NCBI GenBank assembly: GCA_028713285.1
Contig: JAQTOP010000032.1
Span: 1-35,250, forward strand
Length of the DNA: 35,250 nucleotides
Direction of reading: 5' to 3'
DNA from: Terrimicrobiaceae bacterium
Lineage (GTDB): Bacteria; Verrucomicrobiota; Verrucomicrobiia; Chthoniobacterales; JAATET01
Both the position numbers and the translations under genes were made by a program. Shown here in pieces: positions 16,383 to 24,447 of the stretch; within the stretch, counting starts at the first letter, position 1, and each line of letters opens with the position of its first letter. The notes under the pieces were generated by a model. That model did no database searches. It saw only the letters and a program-made list of their open reading frames with translations, and was not told the origin of the DNA.

Positions 16383-16490
16383 CCGGTCGGTTTTAATCGC
16401 TTTGCAATCAATACCAATGCTCCGGGAAACACCGTGAACGTCAACCTCGACAACATTACCCTGTCCACCAACTTCCCCGGCCTGCCCTGA
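16383..16490 (+). pseudogene. 3' remnant of an unidentified gene next to the IS
   Basis: An open frame runs out of the right end of the IS element to TGA at 16488-16490, encoding about 35 residues with RFAINTNAPGNTVNVNLDNI and STNFPGLP. The alternating, Asn/Thr-rich pattern looks like the last strands of a secreted beta-sandwich (lectin-like or anchor-type) protein. It has no start of its own. It does not continue the YCII gene on the other side, so two different genes meet at this IS. Confidence 0.5.
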
Positions 16491-16637
16491 AGGAAACGTC
16501 CGGATGCCAGGTCTTATCCCTCGCCCGAGCCGATCCTGCCACTCGCCGACGCGATATTTTCCAGCGGGCGCAAATACAGATCGAACCCGGCGGACAAGCT
16601 GCTATGGAATCTGTTGCATCCAGCGGGGACGGGCAAA

Positions 16638-17876
16638 ATGACGGCGGAAGAAGTCTATCGAGCTTATGAGGAGCGATCGTGGCGGGCGCTCGCCCAACGC
16701 GCCCGCTTGAAGGGCGGAGCGTTTGTCGTCGGTCGGCGCGAAGGCGCGTATGTCTGGGATCTGGACGGTGAGCGACGCCTTCTCGATTGCGCGCTGTCCG
16801 GAGGATTGCACAGCCTGGGCCACAGGGCGCCCGAGATTCTGGCCGCGCTGCGCGGGGCGCTCGACAGCGGTCTGGATGGCGGGTTGTGGTTGTTCCCCAC
16901 TCCGGAACTCCTGTCCTTCCAGGATGCGCTGGCCGCGGCAGCGCCCGCTCCCGCGCTCGACCGCAGCGTCGTGACGCTGAGTTCCACGGCCTCGATCGAT
17001 CTTGCTGTCCATTTTGCGTCGAGAGTCACCGGTCGCAGCAAAATCCTGGCATATCGCCAGGGCTACCACGGCCACGCAGGATTTGCGGCGATGGTGACGG
17101 GATCCCGGGAGGAAGGCATCTTCGAATATTACGGCCTGCCGAATGTCGTCGCGCGCTTTTTCGAACGCTACGGCGATCTCGAAGAAATGTCCGCGCTCGT
17201 CACCCCGGACGTCGCGGCGGTCGTCCTCGAGCCGTTTAATTACGAGACTTGGGAGCCCGCGCCCGCGGATTTTCTTCCCGCGCTACAGGCGCTCTGCAGC
17301 GAGAGGGGCGCCCTGCTCATTGTGGACGAAACGCGAACGGGCCTCGGGCGTTCCGGAAAGTTCTGGATGTGCGAGCACTGGGGCCTGGTTCCCGACATCC
17401 TGATCACAGGAAAGGGGCTCGCCGGCGGCCTCTACCCGGCGAGCGCGCTACTCACGACGACCGCGATCTACGACCGCTGCATCAACGAGCACCAATACGG
17501 CTTCGCCAGCAGCATGGGCGGCAACGAGATCAGTTGTGTCGTTGGCCAGAAGGTCGTGGAGATTTGCAGGCGCCCGGAATTTTATGAAGGAATCCGCAGT
17601 CTCGAGACTCGGTTTCGTCTGCGGTTCGGCGACCTTTGCGAACGGTATCCAGGCGTCTTTGCGCCGGGAGTCCTTCTCGGCGGCATCGTCACCATCGGGC
17701 TGGTCGATGCCTCTCTCGGCCCGGCTGCGGCGCAATTCCTGTTTGAGCACGGGGTGCTTTGTCACAGCGTATCGGTTGTCGCTCCCGCGCGTGTGAAGTT
17801 TTTTCCGATTCTCACGGGCGCTCCAGACATCGCGGATGAGGTGGCTGACGCTTTGGAGCGGTTTGCCCGTCGCTAG
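16638..17876 (+). CDS. Class-III aminotransferase (PLP-dependent)
   Basis: A 412-residue fold-type I enzyme. The PLP lysine is K259 in DILITGKGLAGGLYP. The cofactor-binding Asp is D230 in LLIVDETRTGLGRSGKFW, and the phosphate/ring region includes YHGH at 143-146. It aligns along its length with class-III enzymes such as acetylornithine, omega-amino-acid or glutamate-1-semialdehyde aminotransferases. SSTASIDLAVHFA replaces the common GSEA-N-A motif, a small oddity. The substrate cannot be read from the sequence. An ATG at 16614 is also in frame, but 16638 is favoured by the G-rich stretch just upstream and by family length. Its stop codon overlaps that of the convergent M81 gene. Confidence 0.9.
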   Translation: MTAEEVYRAYEERSWRALAQRARLKGGAFVVGRREGAYVWDLDGERRLLDCALSGGLHSLGHRAPEILAALRGALDSGLDGGLWLFPTPELLSFQDALAAAAPAPALDRSVVTLSSTASIDLAVHFASRVTGRSKILAYRQGYHGHAGFAAMVTGSREEGIFEYYGLPNVVARFFERYGDLEEMSALVTPDVAAVVLEPFNYETWEPAPADFLPALQALCSERGALLIVDETRTGLGRSGKFWMCEHWGLVPDILITGKGLAGGLYPASALLTTTAIYDRCINEHQYGFASSMGGNEISCVVGQKVVEICRRPEFYEGIRSLETRFRLRFGDLCERYPGVFAPGVLLGGIVTIGLVDASLGPAAAQFLFEHGVLCHSVSVVAPARVKFFPILTGAPDIADEVADALERFARR

Positions 17877-19390
17877 TATTTGCCGAATATTTGCGGCTGA
17901 ACCCAGGCGCCGAGGTCGAGCCGGACGCCCTGCCTTAGATTGCGGTAGGGGAAACTGCTGTTGCGGCACGGATTGGCGCCTGGAGACTCGACCATCAGAA
18001 TTTCGGCGGCAATCGGCTCGAAATCCGCGCGGAAGTGGACGGTGCTTTTGACGGCCAGGATCGACTGCTCCAGCGGCTCGATGCCCAGCGCCCGAAAGAG
18101 AGCCAGGTCCAGGCATTGGAAACGGTTGCTCGAGACGACGACCCGGACATCGCAGTCGCCGTCCAGCACTTTCAGATGGGCCATGCGTCCGAGCGACATC
18201 GTTCCGCCGTTGAATATCGCGCCGGTTCCCTCGATCTCGCCGTCGGAGAGAGCCTCGATGCGAAAGGTTCCGCGGAATGGAACGGCGTCGTATCCGAATC
18301 GACTGCCGAGCTGGGTCGTGAGTTCGGCCCCGACGCCGGCGGCGTGGGCGGCAGCCGCGATTTCGGGATCCCAGATCAAGCCGAGCGCGGCCTTGCAAGC
18401 ATGCGCATCCACCAACGCCCGCAGGAGGCCCGTCGTATCCGAAGTGCCGCCGCAGCCGGGATTATCCTGGACGTCGGCGAGGACCACAGGCCGGCCCGGG
18501 CAGCCCTTTCGTGCGGCGTGGGCGACAGCCTCACCGACCGGGAACAGGCGGTTGTCAAAGGCGCCTTCCGCGGCAAGCAGATCGTCGCGCAGTCGATCCG
18601 CAGTTTCATCGACCGCCGTTTGATCGAGGCCATAGATGACCACCGCCGGGCCGCACTCGAAAATATCCGCGGCGGGAAATCCGGCTCCGATATCCGCGCT
18701 CAGGACGGTCGCCGCCGTGCGCGAGCGGAGAGAGCCGTAGAGGGACCGGAAGGGCTCCGCGTCGGTGCATTGCGCGCTGAGGGGAATGAGAAAGGGCAGT
18801 TTCCGGAACGCTTTGCGGAGGGGTCGGCCCGAGATTATCCGGCGCAACAGCAGCTCCCGGCAGCGCGCGCCGGTTTCGATCATGTCGATGTGAGGGTAGG
18901 TGCGATAGATCGTGATCGCGTCGGAAAGGTCCACCATCTTCGCCGTGATGTTGGCGTGCATGTCCAGGCTCACGACGATTGGAAGATCGGGGCCGGTGAT
19001 CTCCCGGATGCGCTCCAGCAGCTCTCCTTCGCCGTCCTCGTGGGATTGCGTGACCATCGCGCCGTGCAGGTCCAGGAAGACGCCGGCGAGTCCCGGGGCG
19101 CTGGCGATTCCCTCGCAGATCGCGCCGGAAATCCAGTCGAACGCAGCGTCGGTTACCGGTCCCGCCGGTTCGGCGCTCGCCCAAATGGTGGGCGCCGGCT
19201 CGATCTCATCACTGCGCAGAAAACCGCCGATTGGAATATTGAGCGGGCGGAAGACTTCGATGATCGCAGCACCTTTCGTCAGGGCCGGCCATCCATCGGC
19301 CTTTTCGAATTCGTCGAAATCCGTGCCGAACGGGGCGAACGAATTGGTCTCATGCTGGAAACCTGCGATGGCAATCCGAGGACGATCCAT
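17873..19390 (-). CDS. M81 family metallopeptidase (MlrC-like)
   Basis: A 505-residue protein of the DUF1485/MlrC family, the zinc peptidase first known from microcystin-degrading sphingomonads. Diagnostic features are the start RIAIAGFQHETNSF, LDLHGAM (D107, H109), SLDMHANIT (D143, H145), YPHIDM (H167), and the C-terminal domain with DVQDNPGCGGTSDTTGLLRAL. Length is normal (about 490-510). Most members outside sphingomonads have unknown substrates and sit beside transport or amino-acid genes. Here the class-III aminotransferase is its convergent neighbour. The ATG at 19390 directly precedes the conserved first strand. No signal peptide is evident. Confidence 0.9.
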   Translation of the reverse strand: MDRPRIAIAGFQHETNSFAPFGTDFDEFEKADGWPALTKGAAIIEVFRPLNIPIGGFLRSDEIEPAPTIWASAEPAGPVTDAAFDWISGAICEGIASAPGLAGVFLDLHGAMVTQSHEDGEGELLERIREITGPDLPIVVSLDMHANITAKMVDLSDAITIYRTYPHIDMIETGARCRELLLRRIISGRPLRKAFRKLPFLIPLSAQCTDAEPFRSLYGSLRSRTAATVLSADIGAGFPAADIFECGPAVVIYGLDQTAVDETADRLRDDLLAAEGAFDNRLFPVGEAVAHAARKGCPGRPVVLADVQDNPGCGGTSDTTGLLRALVDAHACKAALGLIWDPEIAAAAHAAGVGAELTTQLGSRFGYDAVPFRGTFRIEALSDGEIEGTGAIFNGGTMSLGRMAHLKVLDGDCDVRVVVSSNRFQCLDLALFRALGIEPLEQSILAVKSTVHFRADFEPIAAEILMVESPGANPCRNSSFPYRNLRQGVRLDLGAWVQPQIFGKY

Positions 19391-19521
19391 GGACTGCCTT
19401 CAGTTCACCGGCGGGTCCCCGAGGTGCGCAGCGGTCGAAAAGTCGCGGTTTTCATGCCGGAACGATGTGGAGTGCCGGACGGAAAGTCAATCGCGGGCGC
19501 GCAGCCGCCGGGCGCGAAATC

Positions 19522-20514
19522 CTAGGACGGGTCTTCCCTTGATTTCGCGAGGAACTCTCCAGGCGGCCCCGCCAAATCGTCGATGGCGGAGCGGACGGAT
19601 TCGGTGGAAATTTCCGCCATGGAAGATCGCTGGGGTGCTGAGACCACGCGGGAGTTTGTGCCGCGGGGACGCCAGTGGAAGGGGTCCGTGGGGCCAAACA
19701 GGACGACGAGCGGAGTGCCGAGGGCGTCGGCGAAATGCGCGGGAGCCGAATCGACCGCGCAAAGGAGGCGCGCCCGGGCGAGGACGGCGGCGGTGCCGAG
19801 CAGGCTGAGCTTGCCCGCGAGATCGAGGCAGTCGCAGCCGGAACATTCGAGGGCGCGCTGGATGGCGTCGAGGTGGGCGCGCTCGGCGGAATCCCGAGCG
19901 CCGGTGAGCACGACGGGCAGGCAGTGGTCGGTGCGGAGGTGGGCGATCACTTCGGCCCAGCGCTCGGGGAGCCAGTATTTCTCGGGGCGGGCGGTCCCGG
20001 CATGAACGACCGCGAATGGGGTGGCGATGCCGCCGGCGGCGAGGGTTTGATCGGCTTCAGCCTGGGCCGCCGCAGGCAGACGCAGGGCGAGGGGGACGTC
20101 TTCGACGTGAATGTCGAGAGCCCGCAACAGGTCGGTGTGGTGATCGGCCGTGTGGCGGTCGCGCACGGAGGAGGCGACGAATTCATTGTAAATCAAACGG
20201 CGCAGCGGCTTGCGCGCAAAGCGGGCCCAGGTGATGCGCCGCGGCGCCCGCGAGAGCGCGGTGACCACGGCGGAGCGGTCGTTGCCGGTGAAGTCGAGAG
20301 CGATGTCGAACCGGGTCGTGGCAAGCGCCCGCCAGAAATGATCGCCGCGGACGAGGATGCGGTCGGCATCGAGCGCGGGTGCGAGCGCGGCGGTCGATGC
20401 GTTGAGGGCGAGGGTGAGACGGGCTTGCGGCGCGTGCTCGCGCAGGGCGGAGAGGACGGGCGTGGTTAGCAGTGTGTCGCCGATGCGCTTGAGCTGGATG
20501 AGGAGGATGCGCAT
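19522..20514 (-). CDS. GT9 family glycosyltransferase (heptosyltransferase-like)
   Basis: A 330-residue GT-B enzyme of the ADP-heptose:LPS heptosyltransferase family. The N-terminus MRILLIQLKRIGDTLLTTPV is the family hallmark. The donor-binding half contains VVHAGTARPEKYWLPERW near residue 168 and VDSAPAHFADALGTPLVVLFG plus TDPFHWRP near 260-290. It probably adds a heptose or related sugar to lipopolysaccharide core. The ATG at 20514 lies four bases after the stop of the upstream GT4 gene, so the two form an operon. Which heptosyltransferase (WaaC, F or Q) it equals is not decidable. Confidence 0.9.
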   Translation of the reverse strand: MRILLIQLKRIGDTLLTTPVLSALREHAPQARLTLALNASTAALAPALDADRILVRGDHFWRALATTRFDIALDFTGNDRSAVVTALSRAPRRITWARFARKPLRRLIYNEFVASSVRDRHTADHHTDLLRALDIHVEDVPLALRLPAAAQAEADQTLAAGGIATPFAVVHAGTARPEKYWLPERWAEVIAHLRTDHCLPVVLTGARDSAERAHLDAIQRALECSGCDCLDLAGKLSLLGTAAVLARARLLCAVDSAPAHFADALGTPLVVLFGPTDPFHWRPRGTNSRVVSAPQRSSMAEISTESVRSAIDDLAGPPGEFLAKSREDPS

Positions 20515-20518
20515 GGGG

Positions 20519-21703
20519 TCAGCCTTTCATCCGCAGCGCGCGGTCGTAGGCGTCGAGGAGCCGTTCGCGAAAATGGTCCCACGTGAATTGTGCGGCGACG
20601 CGTTCGCGGCCCGCCGCGCCGAGACGGGCGGCGAGATCGCGGTCGAGGTGGAGCCGCTTGATCGCGGTCGCGAGCGCATCGGGATCGTTCGGCGGGATGA
20701 GGAGTCCGTTTTCGCCGTCGCGGACGACATCGCCGGCCTCGCGGGTGGTGATCTGCGGCAGGCCGCAGGCGGCGGCCTCGTAGGTCGCCTTCGCGCTGCC
20801 TTCGCATTCGCTGGGCAAAATATGGACGGACGCCTGACGCAGCTCGGCGGCGACATCGCGCACGAAGCCGCGCACAATCACGCCGCGCGGGGCGTCGGCG
20901 AGCAACGGGGCGATTTCCCGGGTGGGCTGGCCGACGAGCACGAGTTCGGCATCGGCGAGATTCAATTGCTTCCAGACCGCGAGCAGATGGTGGACGCCTT
21001 TGCGGCGGCTGAGCGAGCCGACAAAAATGGCGCGGAATTTTTCCGGCGGTGCGGGGGCGGGGGTGAACTTTTCGACATCCACCCCGCGCGAGGTGAGGAA
21101 GAGTTTTTCCTCGGGAATGCCGGCAACGAGGAAGGTTTCCCGCGCCTTTTCGGAGAGCACGAGCAGCAGCGTGGCGCGGGCGTATTCCTCCATGATCTGC
21201 TGGCGGGTGACGAGCAGGCGGTTCAACACGCTGCGGGGGAAGGGCGCGGCGTCGCGCTGGATTTCGCTCCAGGTTTTGTCCTTTTTGATTTTTCCCTTGT
21301 TTCGATGCCAGGTGGGAATCTCGAGCACCGACGGAATGCCGAGGCGGTTTGCAGCGCGCAGGGATTCGATGCAGTCGCCGGACCATGTGTGCAGGAGGTC
21401 GCAACGGGGCCGCCCACTGGCGAGCCGCCGGGCCGTGCGCCGGTCGAGGGCATGCTTTTTCGCGCCGATGTAATACTCGCGCGGCAGGAAGGAGAGCAGG
21501 CGCGCGGGGTGGCGGTCGAGGAGTTCGATGCGCGCGGAGGGAATCGCGGATTGATGGTTCGCGAAGGCAATGGCACGGGCGAGAAAACCGCCGCGCTCCG
21601 CGGCAAGGAGTGACTCCGCGGCGACCTGGTCGAGGCCGGCGCCGCCAATGCCGGCGGCAATCGAGTAAAGCAGGGCGCGGGGCTGGCGGCGGTCGGTGGT
21701 CAC
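20519..21703 (-). CDS. GT4 family glycosyltransferase
   Basis: A 394-residue GT-B enzyme. The N-terminal Rossmann half carries IGGAGLDQVAAESLLAAERGG; the C-terminal half has AIFVGSLSRRKGVHHLLAVWK and the donor-binding segment LPSECEGSAKATYEAAACGLPQ, whose EGSAKATYEA corresponds to the EGFGLxxxEA (E-x7-E) motif of the family. Such enzymes act in the cytoplasm on lipopolysaccharide or other surface glycans. GTG at 21703 opens the frame; no stronger start is close. It is divergent from the second GT4 gene, with only 52 bases between the two starts. That gap holds a perfect inverted repeat. Confidence 0.9.
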   Translation of the reverse strand: MTTDRRQPRALLYSIAAGIGGAGLDQVAAESLLAAERGGFLARAIAFANHQSAIPSARIELLDRHPARLLSFLPREYYIGAKKHALDRRTARRLASGRPRCDLLHTWSGDCIESLRAANRLGIPSVLEIPTWHRNKGKIKKDKTWSEIQRDAAPFPRSVLNRLLVTRQQIMEEYARATLLLVLSEKARETFLVAGIPEEKLFLTSRGVDVEKFTPAPAPPEKFRAIFVGSLSRRKGVHHLLAVWKQLNLADAELVLVGQPTREIAPLLADAPRGVIVRGFVRDVAAELRQASVHILPSECEGSAKATYEAAACGLPQITTREAGDVVRDGENGLLIPPNDPDALATAIKRLHLDRDLAARLGAAGRERVAAQFTWDHFRERLLDAYDRALRMKG

Positions 21704-21720
21704 GAACGGGCGAATTCTAC

Positions 21721-21741
21721 GGCGCTTTTTTCAAAAGCGCC
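21721..21741. promoter_or_regulatory. Perfect 9-bp inverted repeat between divergent GT4 genes
   Basis: GGCGCTTTT and AAAAGCGCC pair perfectly around TTC. It lies 17 bases from the minus-strand GTG at 21703 and 14 bases before the plus-strand ATG at 21756. In this short divergent gap it could be an operator or a leader hairpin acting on both genes. Read on either strand it carries T and A runs inside the stem rather than after it, so a normal terminator is unlikely. Confidence 0.45.
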
Positions 21742-21755
21742 CTACCATTTTGACG

Positions 21756-22844
21756 ATGAAAATCGGTCTGGTGCGCCGGGGATATTCTTCGACCGGGGGC
21801 GCGGAAGCCTATTTGCGTCGGCTCGCGAAGGGATTGATGGCGATGGATCACGTGCCGGTGTTGATCGCCTCGCACGAATGGCCGGAGGGCGACTGGCCGG
21901 GAGAATACGTGGTGCGCGCGGATGGCGGCTCGCCGATGCGGTTCGCCCACGATGTCGAGCGGGCGGCGGCGAGGTGCGACGTGGTGTTCAGCCTCGAGCG
22001 GATATTTCATTGCGACGTGTATCGCGCGGGCGATGGCGTCCATGGCGCATGGCTCGAGCGGCGGGCGAAATTCGAGGCGCCGTGGCGGCGATGGGCGCGT
22101 GCGCTGAATCGCAAGCACCGCGAGCTGTTGCGGCTGGAGGCGTGCGTCCTTTCGCCGGAGCGCACGCGGCTGGTGATCGCAAACTCGCGGATGGTGCGCG
22201 ACGAGATCGTGGAAAGATACGGATTTCCCGCCGGGCGCATCGAGATCGTGCCGAACGGCTATGACGCGCCGCCGGTGCCGGAGGGGCTGCGCGAGCGGCG
22301 GCGGGATGAGCTGGGGATCTCGCCCGGCGCATTCGTGGCATTGTTCGCGGGAAGCGGCTGGGAGCGGAAGGGGCTGCGGCACGCGATCGAGGCGGTGCGT
22401 GGCCTGCCCGAGGTGACGCTGCTCGTTGCAGGGCGCGGCGATGCCCGCGGGCTCGACGCGGCAAATGTGCGGTTCGTCGGGGCGCGCGCGGATTTGCAGC
22501 CGGACTTCGCGGCGGCGGATGTCTTCGTGCTGCCGACGATTTACGATCCGTTTTCCAACGCCTGTCTCGAGGCGCTTGCGGCGGGGCTGCCGGTGATCAC
22601 GACCCGGGCGAACGGATTTGCGGAAATCCTCACCGAGGGCGCGCATGGAACGACCGTTGCGCCGGGTGACGTGGGCGCGCTTCGAGCTGCCTTGCGGGAC
22701 TGGATGGATGGAGCCCGCCGGTCCGAAGCGCGGGCGGCGTGCCGGGAGCTGGCAGCGCGTTATTCCGTGGCCGAAAACACGACGCGGACGCTGGCGGCGA
22801 TCACGCGGGCAGCAGCGCGCGAAGAACCGCCTCCGTGTCGCTGA
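21756..22844 (+). CDS. GT4 family glycosyltransferase (WaaG/RfaG-like)
   Basis: A 362-residue GT-B enzyme most like the lipopolysaccharide core glucosyltransferase WaaG. It starts MKIGLVRRGYSSTGGAEAYL, where STGGAE forms the glycine loop. It has the conserved DVYRAGDGVHGAWLERR, then VIANSRMVRDEIVERYG, IVPNGYD, GSGWERKGLRHAIEAV and the donor motif DPFSNACLEALAAGLPVITT, with the E-x7-E pattern family members share. The ATG at 21756 is the first to match the fold. Its 3' end overlaps the convergent HAD phosphatase gene by 44 bases. With the GT9 and GT4 genes beside it, it marks a lipopolysaccharide core region. Confidence 0.9.
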   Translation: MKIGLVRRGYSSTGGAEAYLRRLAKGLMAMDHVPVLIASHEWPEGDWPGEYVVRADGGSPMRFAHDVERAAARCDVVFSLERIFHCDVYRAGDGVHGAWLERRAKFEAPWRRWARALNRKHRELLRLEACVLSPERTRLVIANSRMVRDEIVERYGFPAGRIEIVPNGYDAPPVPEGLRERRRDELGISPGAFVALFAGSGWERKGLRHAIEAVRGLPEVTLLVAGRGDARGLDAANVRFVGARADLQPDFAAADVFVLPTIYDPFSNACLEALAAGLPVITTRANGFAEILTEGAHGTTVAPGDVGALRAALRDWMDGARRSEARAACRELAARYSVAENTTRTLAAITRAAAREEPPPCR

Positions 22845-23505
22845 GATCCCCAAAGAGGAAGTCGGGCTGGTGCGCTTCGAGCGCGGCAATCGGATAATTT
22901 CCCGTGGCGATGGCGACGGTTTTTGCGTCGATGGCGCGTCCGCATTCGATGTCGCGCGGGGTGTCGCCGATGACGAAGATGCGCTCGGGCGGAAATTCCT
23001 CGCCGTGGCGGTCGAGCGCGCGTGCGCGCGCAAAGCGGCCGAGTTCGTTGCGGTCGTGATGGTCATCGGCGAAGGCGCCGAACTCGAAATAGTCCCACAC
23101 GCCGTAGTGGGCGAGTTTGATTTCCGCGCCCCGGCGGAGATTGCCCGTGAGCAAGGCAAGGACGCATTCATCGGATCGATCCGCGAGGCGCTCGAGCAAA
23201 TCGACGATGCCGGGAAGCAGCGTGCCGCGATGCCGGGGCATGCGTCCCGCGAGATGATGGAGGTAGCAATCGAGAAGCGCCGAGACGTTTTCGGATGTGG
23301 CCGCGAGGGCGTGTTTCTCGAGGAGCTTGCGGGCGATGAGGGCGTCGGTCGCTCCGGCGAGCGTGATGCCGGCGAGATCGTCCGCGATGCCAAAGCGGTC
23401 GCGCATGGCGTCCTTCAAGGCATTTTCTCCGGCGCCTCCCGACGTGAGCAGCGTGCCGTCGATGTCGAACAGGAGGAGGTGGCGTGCCTTACTCGGCGCC
23501 GGCAT
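22801..23505 (-). CDS. HAD-superfamily phosphatase (phosphoglycolate phosphatase-like)
   Basis: A HAD hydrolase of about 234 residues with a helical cap. Motif I is LLLFDIDGTLL (nucleophile D and acid D two residues later), motif II is LALLTGN, and motif III/IV is FVIGDTPRDIECGRA. It resembles phosphoglycolate phosphatase and other small-molecule phosphatases; the substrate is not known. The ATG at 23505 and one at 23520 both lie inside the end of infC, so the start overlaps the upstream gene by 17 or 32 bases and translation is probably coupled. The 3' end overlaps the convergent WaaG-like gene. Confidence 0.88.
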   Translation of the reverse strand: MPAPSKARHLLLFDIDGTLLTSGGAGENALKDAMRDRFGIADDLAGITLAGATDALIARKLLEKHALAATSENVSALLDCYLHHLAGRMPRHRGTLLPGIVDLLERLADRSDECVLALLTGNLRRGAEIKLAHYGVWDYFEFGAFADDHHDRNELGRFARARALDRHGEEFPPERIFVIGDTPRDIECGRAIDAKTVAIATGNYPIAALEAHQPDFLFGDLSDTEAVLRALLPA

Positions 23506-24127
23506 CCTTGTGGTCGTCATCCGCCTCGTCTTCCACGTCCTCGACGTAAGCTTCGTCGGGCGCGGTGAAGCGGCGTTTGCGCTTGTTGGCGGGGAGCGGG
23601 CTGAGCGTCATGCCGAGGGACCGGCCCGCCATCTTCGGCTCCATGTCCACGTGGGCCATGGTGGCGAGGTCCTGTTTGACGCGCTCGAGCACGGCCCGCC
23701 CGATCTCCTGGTGCGCCATTTCGCGGCCGCGGAACTGGAGGCCGACCTTGAGCTTGTTGCCCTTGTCGAGAAATTCCTCCGAGTGGCGAATCTTGGTCAT
23801 GTAGTCGTGTTCGCTGATGTTCGCGCGGAACTTGACCTCCTTGACCTTGCTGACGACGTGCTTGCGTTCCTTTTCCTGCTTGGCGAGTTCGTAGCGGAAT
23901 TTTCCGTAATCGACGATGCGGCAAACGGGCGGCACCGCATTCGTGGCGACCTCCACGAGATCGAGTCCGTAGCTCTTCGCCTTCTGGATCGCATCCTCGA
24001 CGCGCAGGATGCCGAGTTGCTCTCCGGTGGCGGCAACGACGACCCGGACTTCGCGCACGCGGATGCGCTCATTGATGCGGTGTTCGGGTTCGCGGTTGTC
24101 GCGGCGTTGAAAGGGTCTGGGTTTAAT
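23489..24127 (-). CDS. infC: Translation initiation factor IF-3, probably with an AUU start
   Basis: A complete IF-3 with both domains. The N-domain has RINERIRVREVRVV, GEQLGILRVEDAIQKAKSYGLDLVEV and PPVCRIVDYGKFRYE; the C-domain has KEVKFRANISEHDY and FRGREMAHQEIG. It keeps the 30S subunit free and proofreads the start codon. The first ordinary start in frame (GTG 24058) would cut off the conserved INERIR. Upstream, before an in-frame TGA, there is no ATG, GTG or TTG. ATT at 24127, followed by AAA, gives KPRPFQRRDNREPEHRINER and a 212-residue protein. AUU is the known autoregulatory start of infC in other bacteria. ATC at 24148 is the only rival. The acidic C-terminal tail is longer than in E. 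coli. Confidence 0.9.
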   Translation of the reverse strand: MKPRPFQRRDNREPEHRINERIRVREVRVVVAATGEQLGILRVEDAIQKAKSYGLDLVEVATNAVPPVCRIVDYGKFRYELAKQEKERKHVVSKVKEVKFRANISEHDYMTKIRHSEEFLDKGNKLKVGLQFRGREMAHQEIGRAVLERVKQDLATMAHVDMEPKMAGRSLGMTLSPLPANKRKRRFTAPDEAYVEDVEDEADDDHKDAGAE

Positions 24128-24447
24128 GGGAGTGCGTAATTGGGTTGGAGGTGCGATTCAAAGAATCCTGCGGCGGAGAGTGCCAATGGCGCGCGCAGGT
24201 CGAATGGAAATCCGTGCCGGATGGGGGCGCGTGCTGGATGGGGGCGCGTGCCGCGCGCGCAAGCTGTCGGTGCTCATCGAAATGAGTCAGCTCTTGCGGA
24301 TGGAAATGGACATGGTCACTCGTCGAAAAAATCGCGATTGCGCGCGAAGCGGCATGAAAGTGCGGGAGGCTTCGGGCGCGCGCAAGCCGAAAATGCATGG
24401 GAATCGCGGGCTGGCCGGGGCCATTTCACCGTGGAAATCCTGGCATC
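24128..24447. other. Gene-free leader region upstream of infC
   Basis: About 320 bases between the chromate transporter stop and infC. No convincing coding frame, tRNA or terminator was found. A 17-base tandem duplication lies at 24220-24253. Since infC autoregulates in many bacteria, a structured leader could sit here, but I see no recognisable fold. Confidence 0.5.
24220..24253. repeat. Tandem 17-base direct repeat
   Basis: Two adjacent copies of GATGGGGGCGCGTGCTG, the second ending CCG in place of CTG. It lies about 95 bases upstream of the proposed infC start on the minus strand. Confidence 0.6.

Noticed and set aside
18035-19525. 496-residue plus-strand open frame
   Set aside because: Antisense to the M81 peptidase, which has conserved metal motifs.
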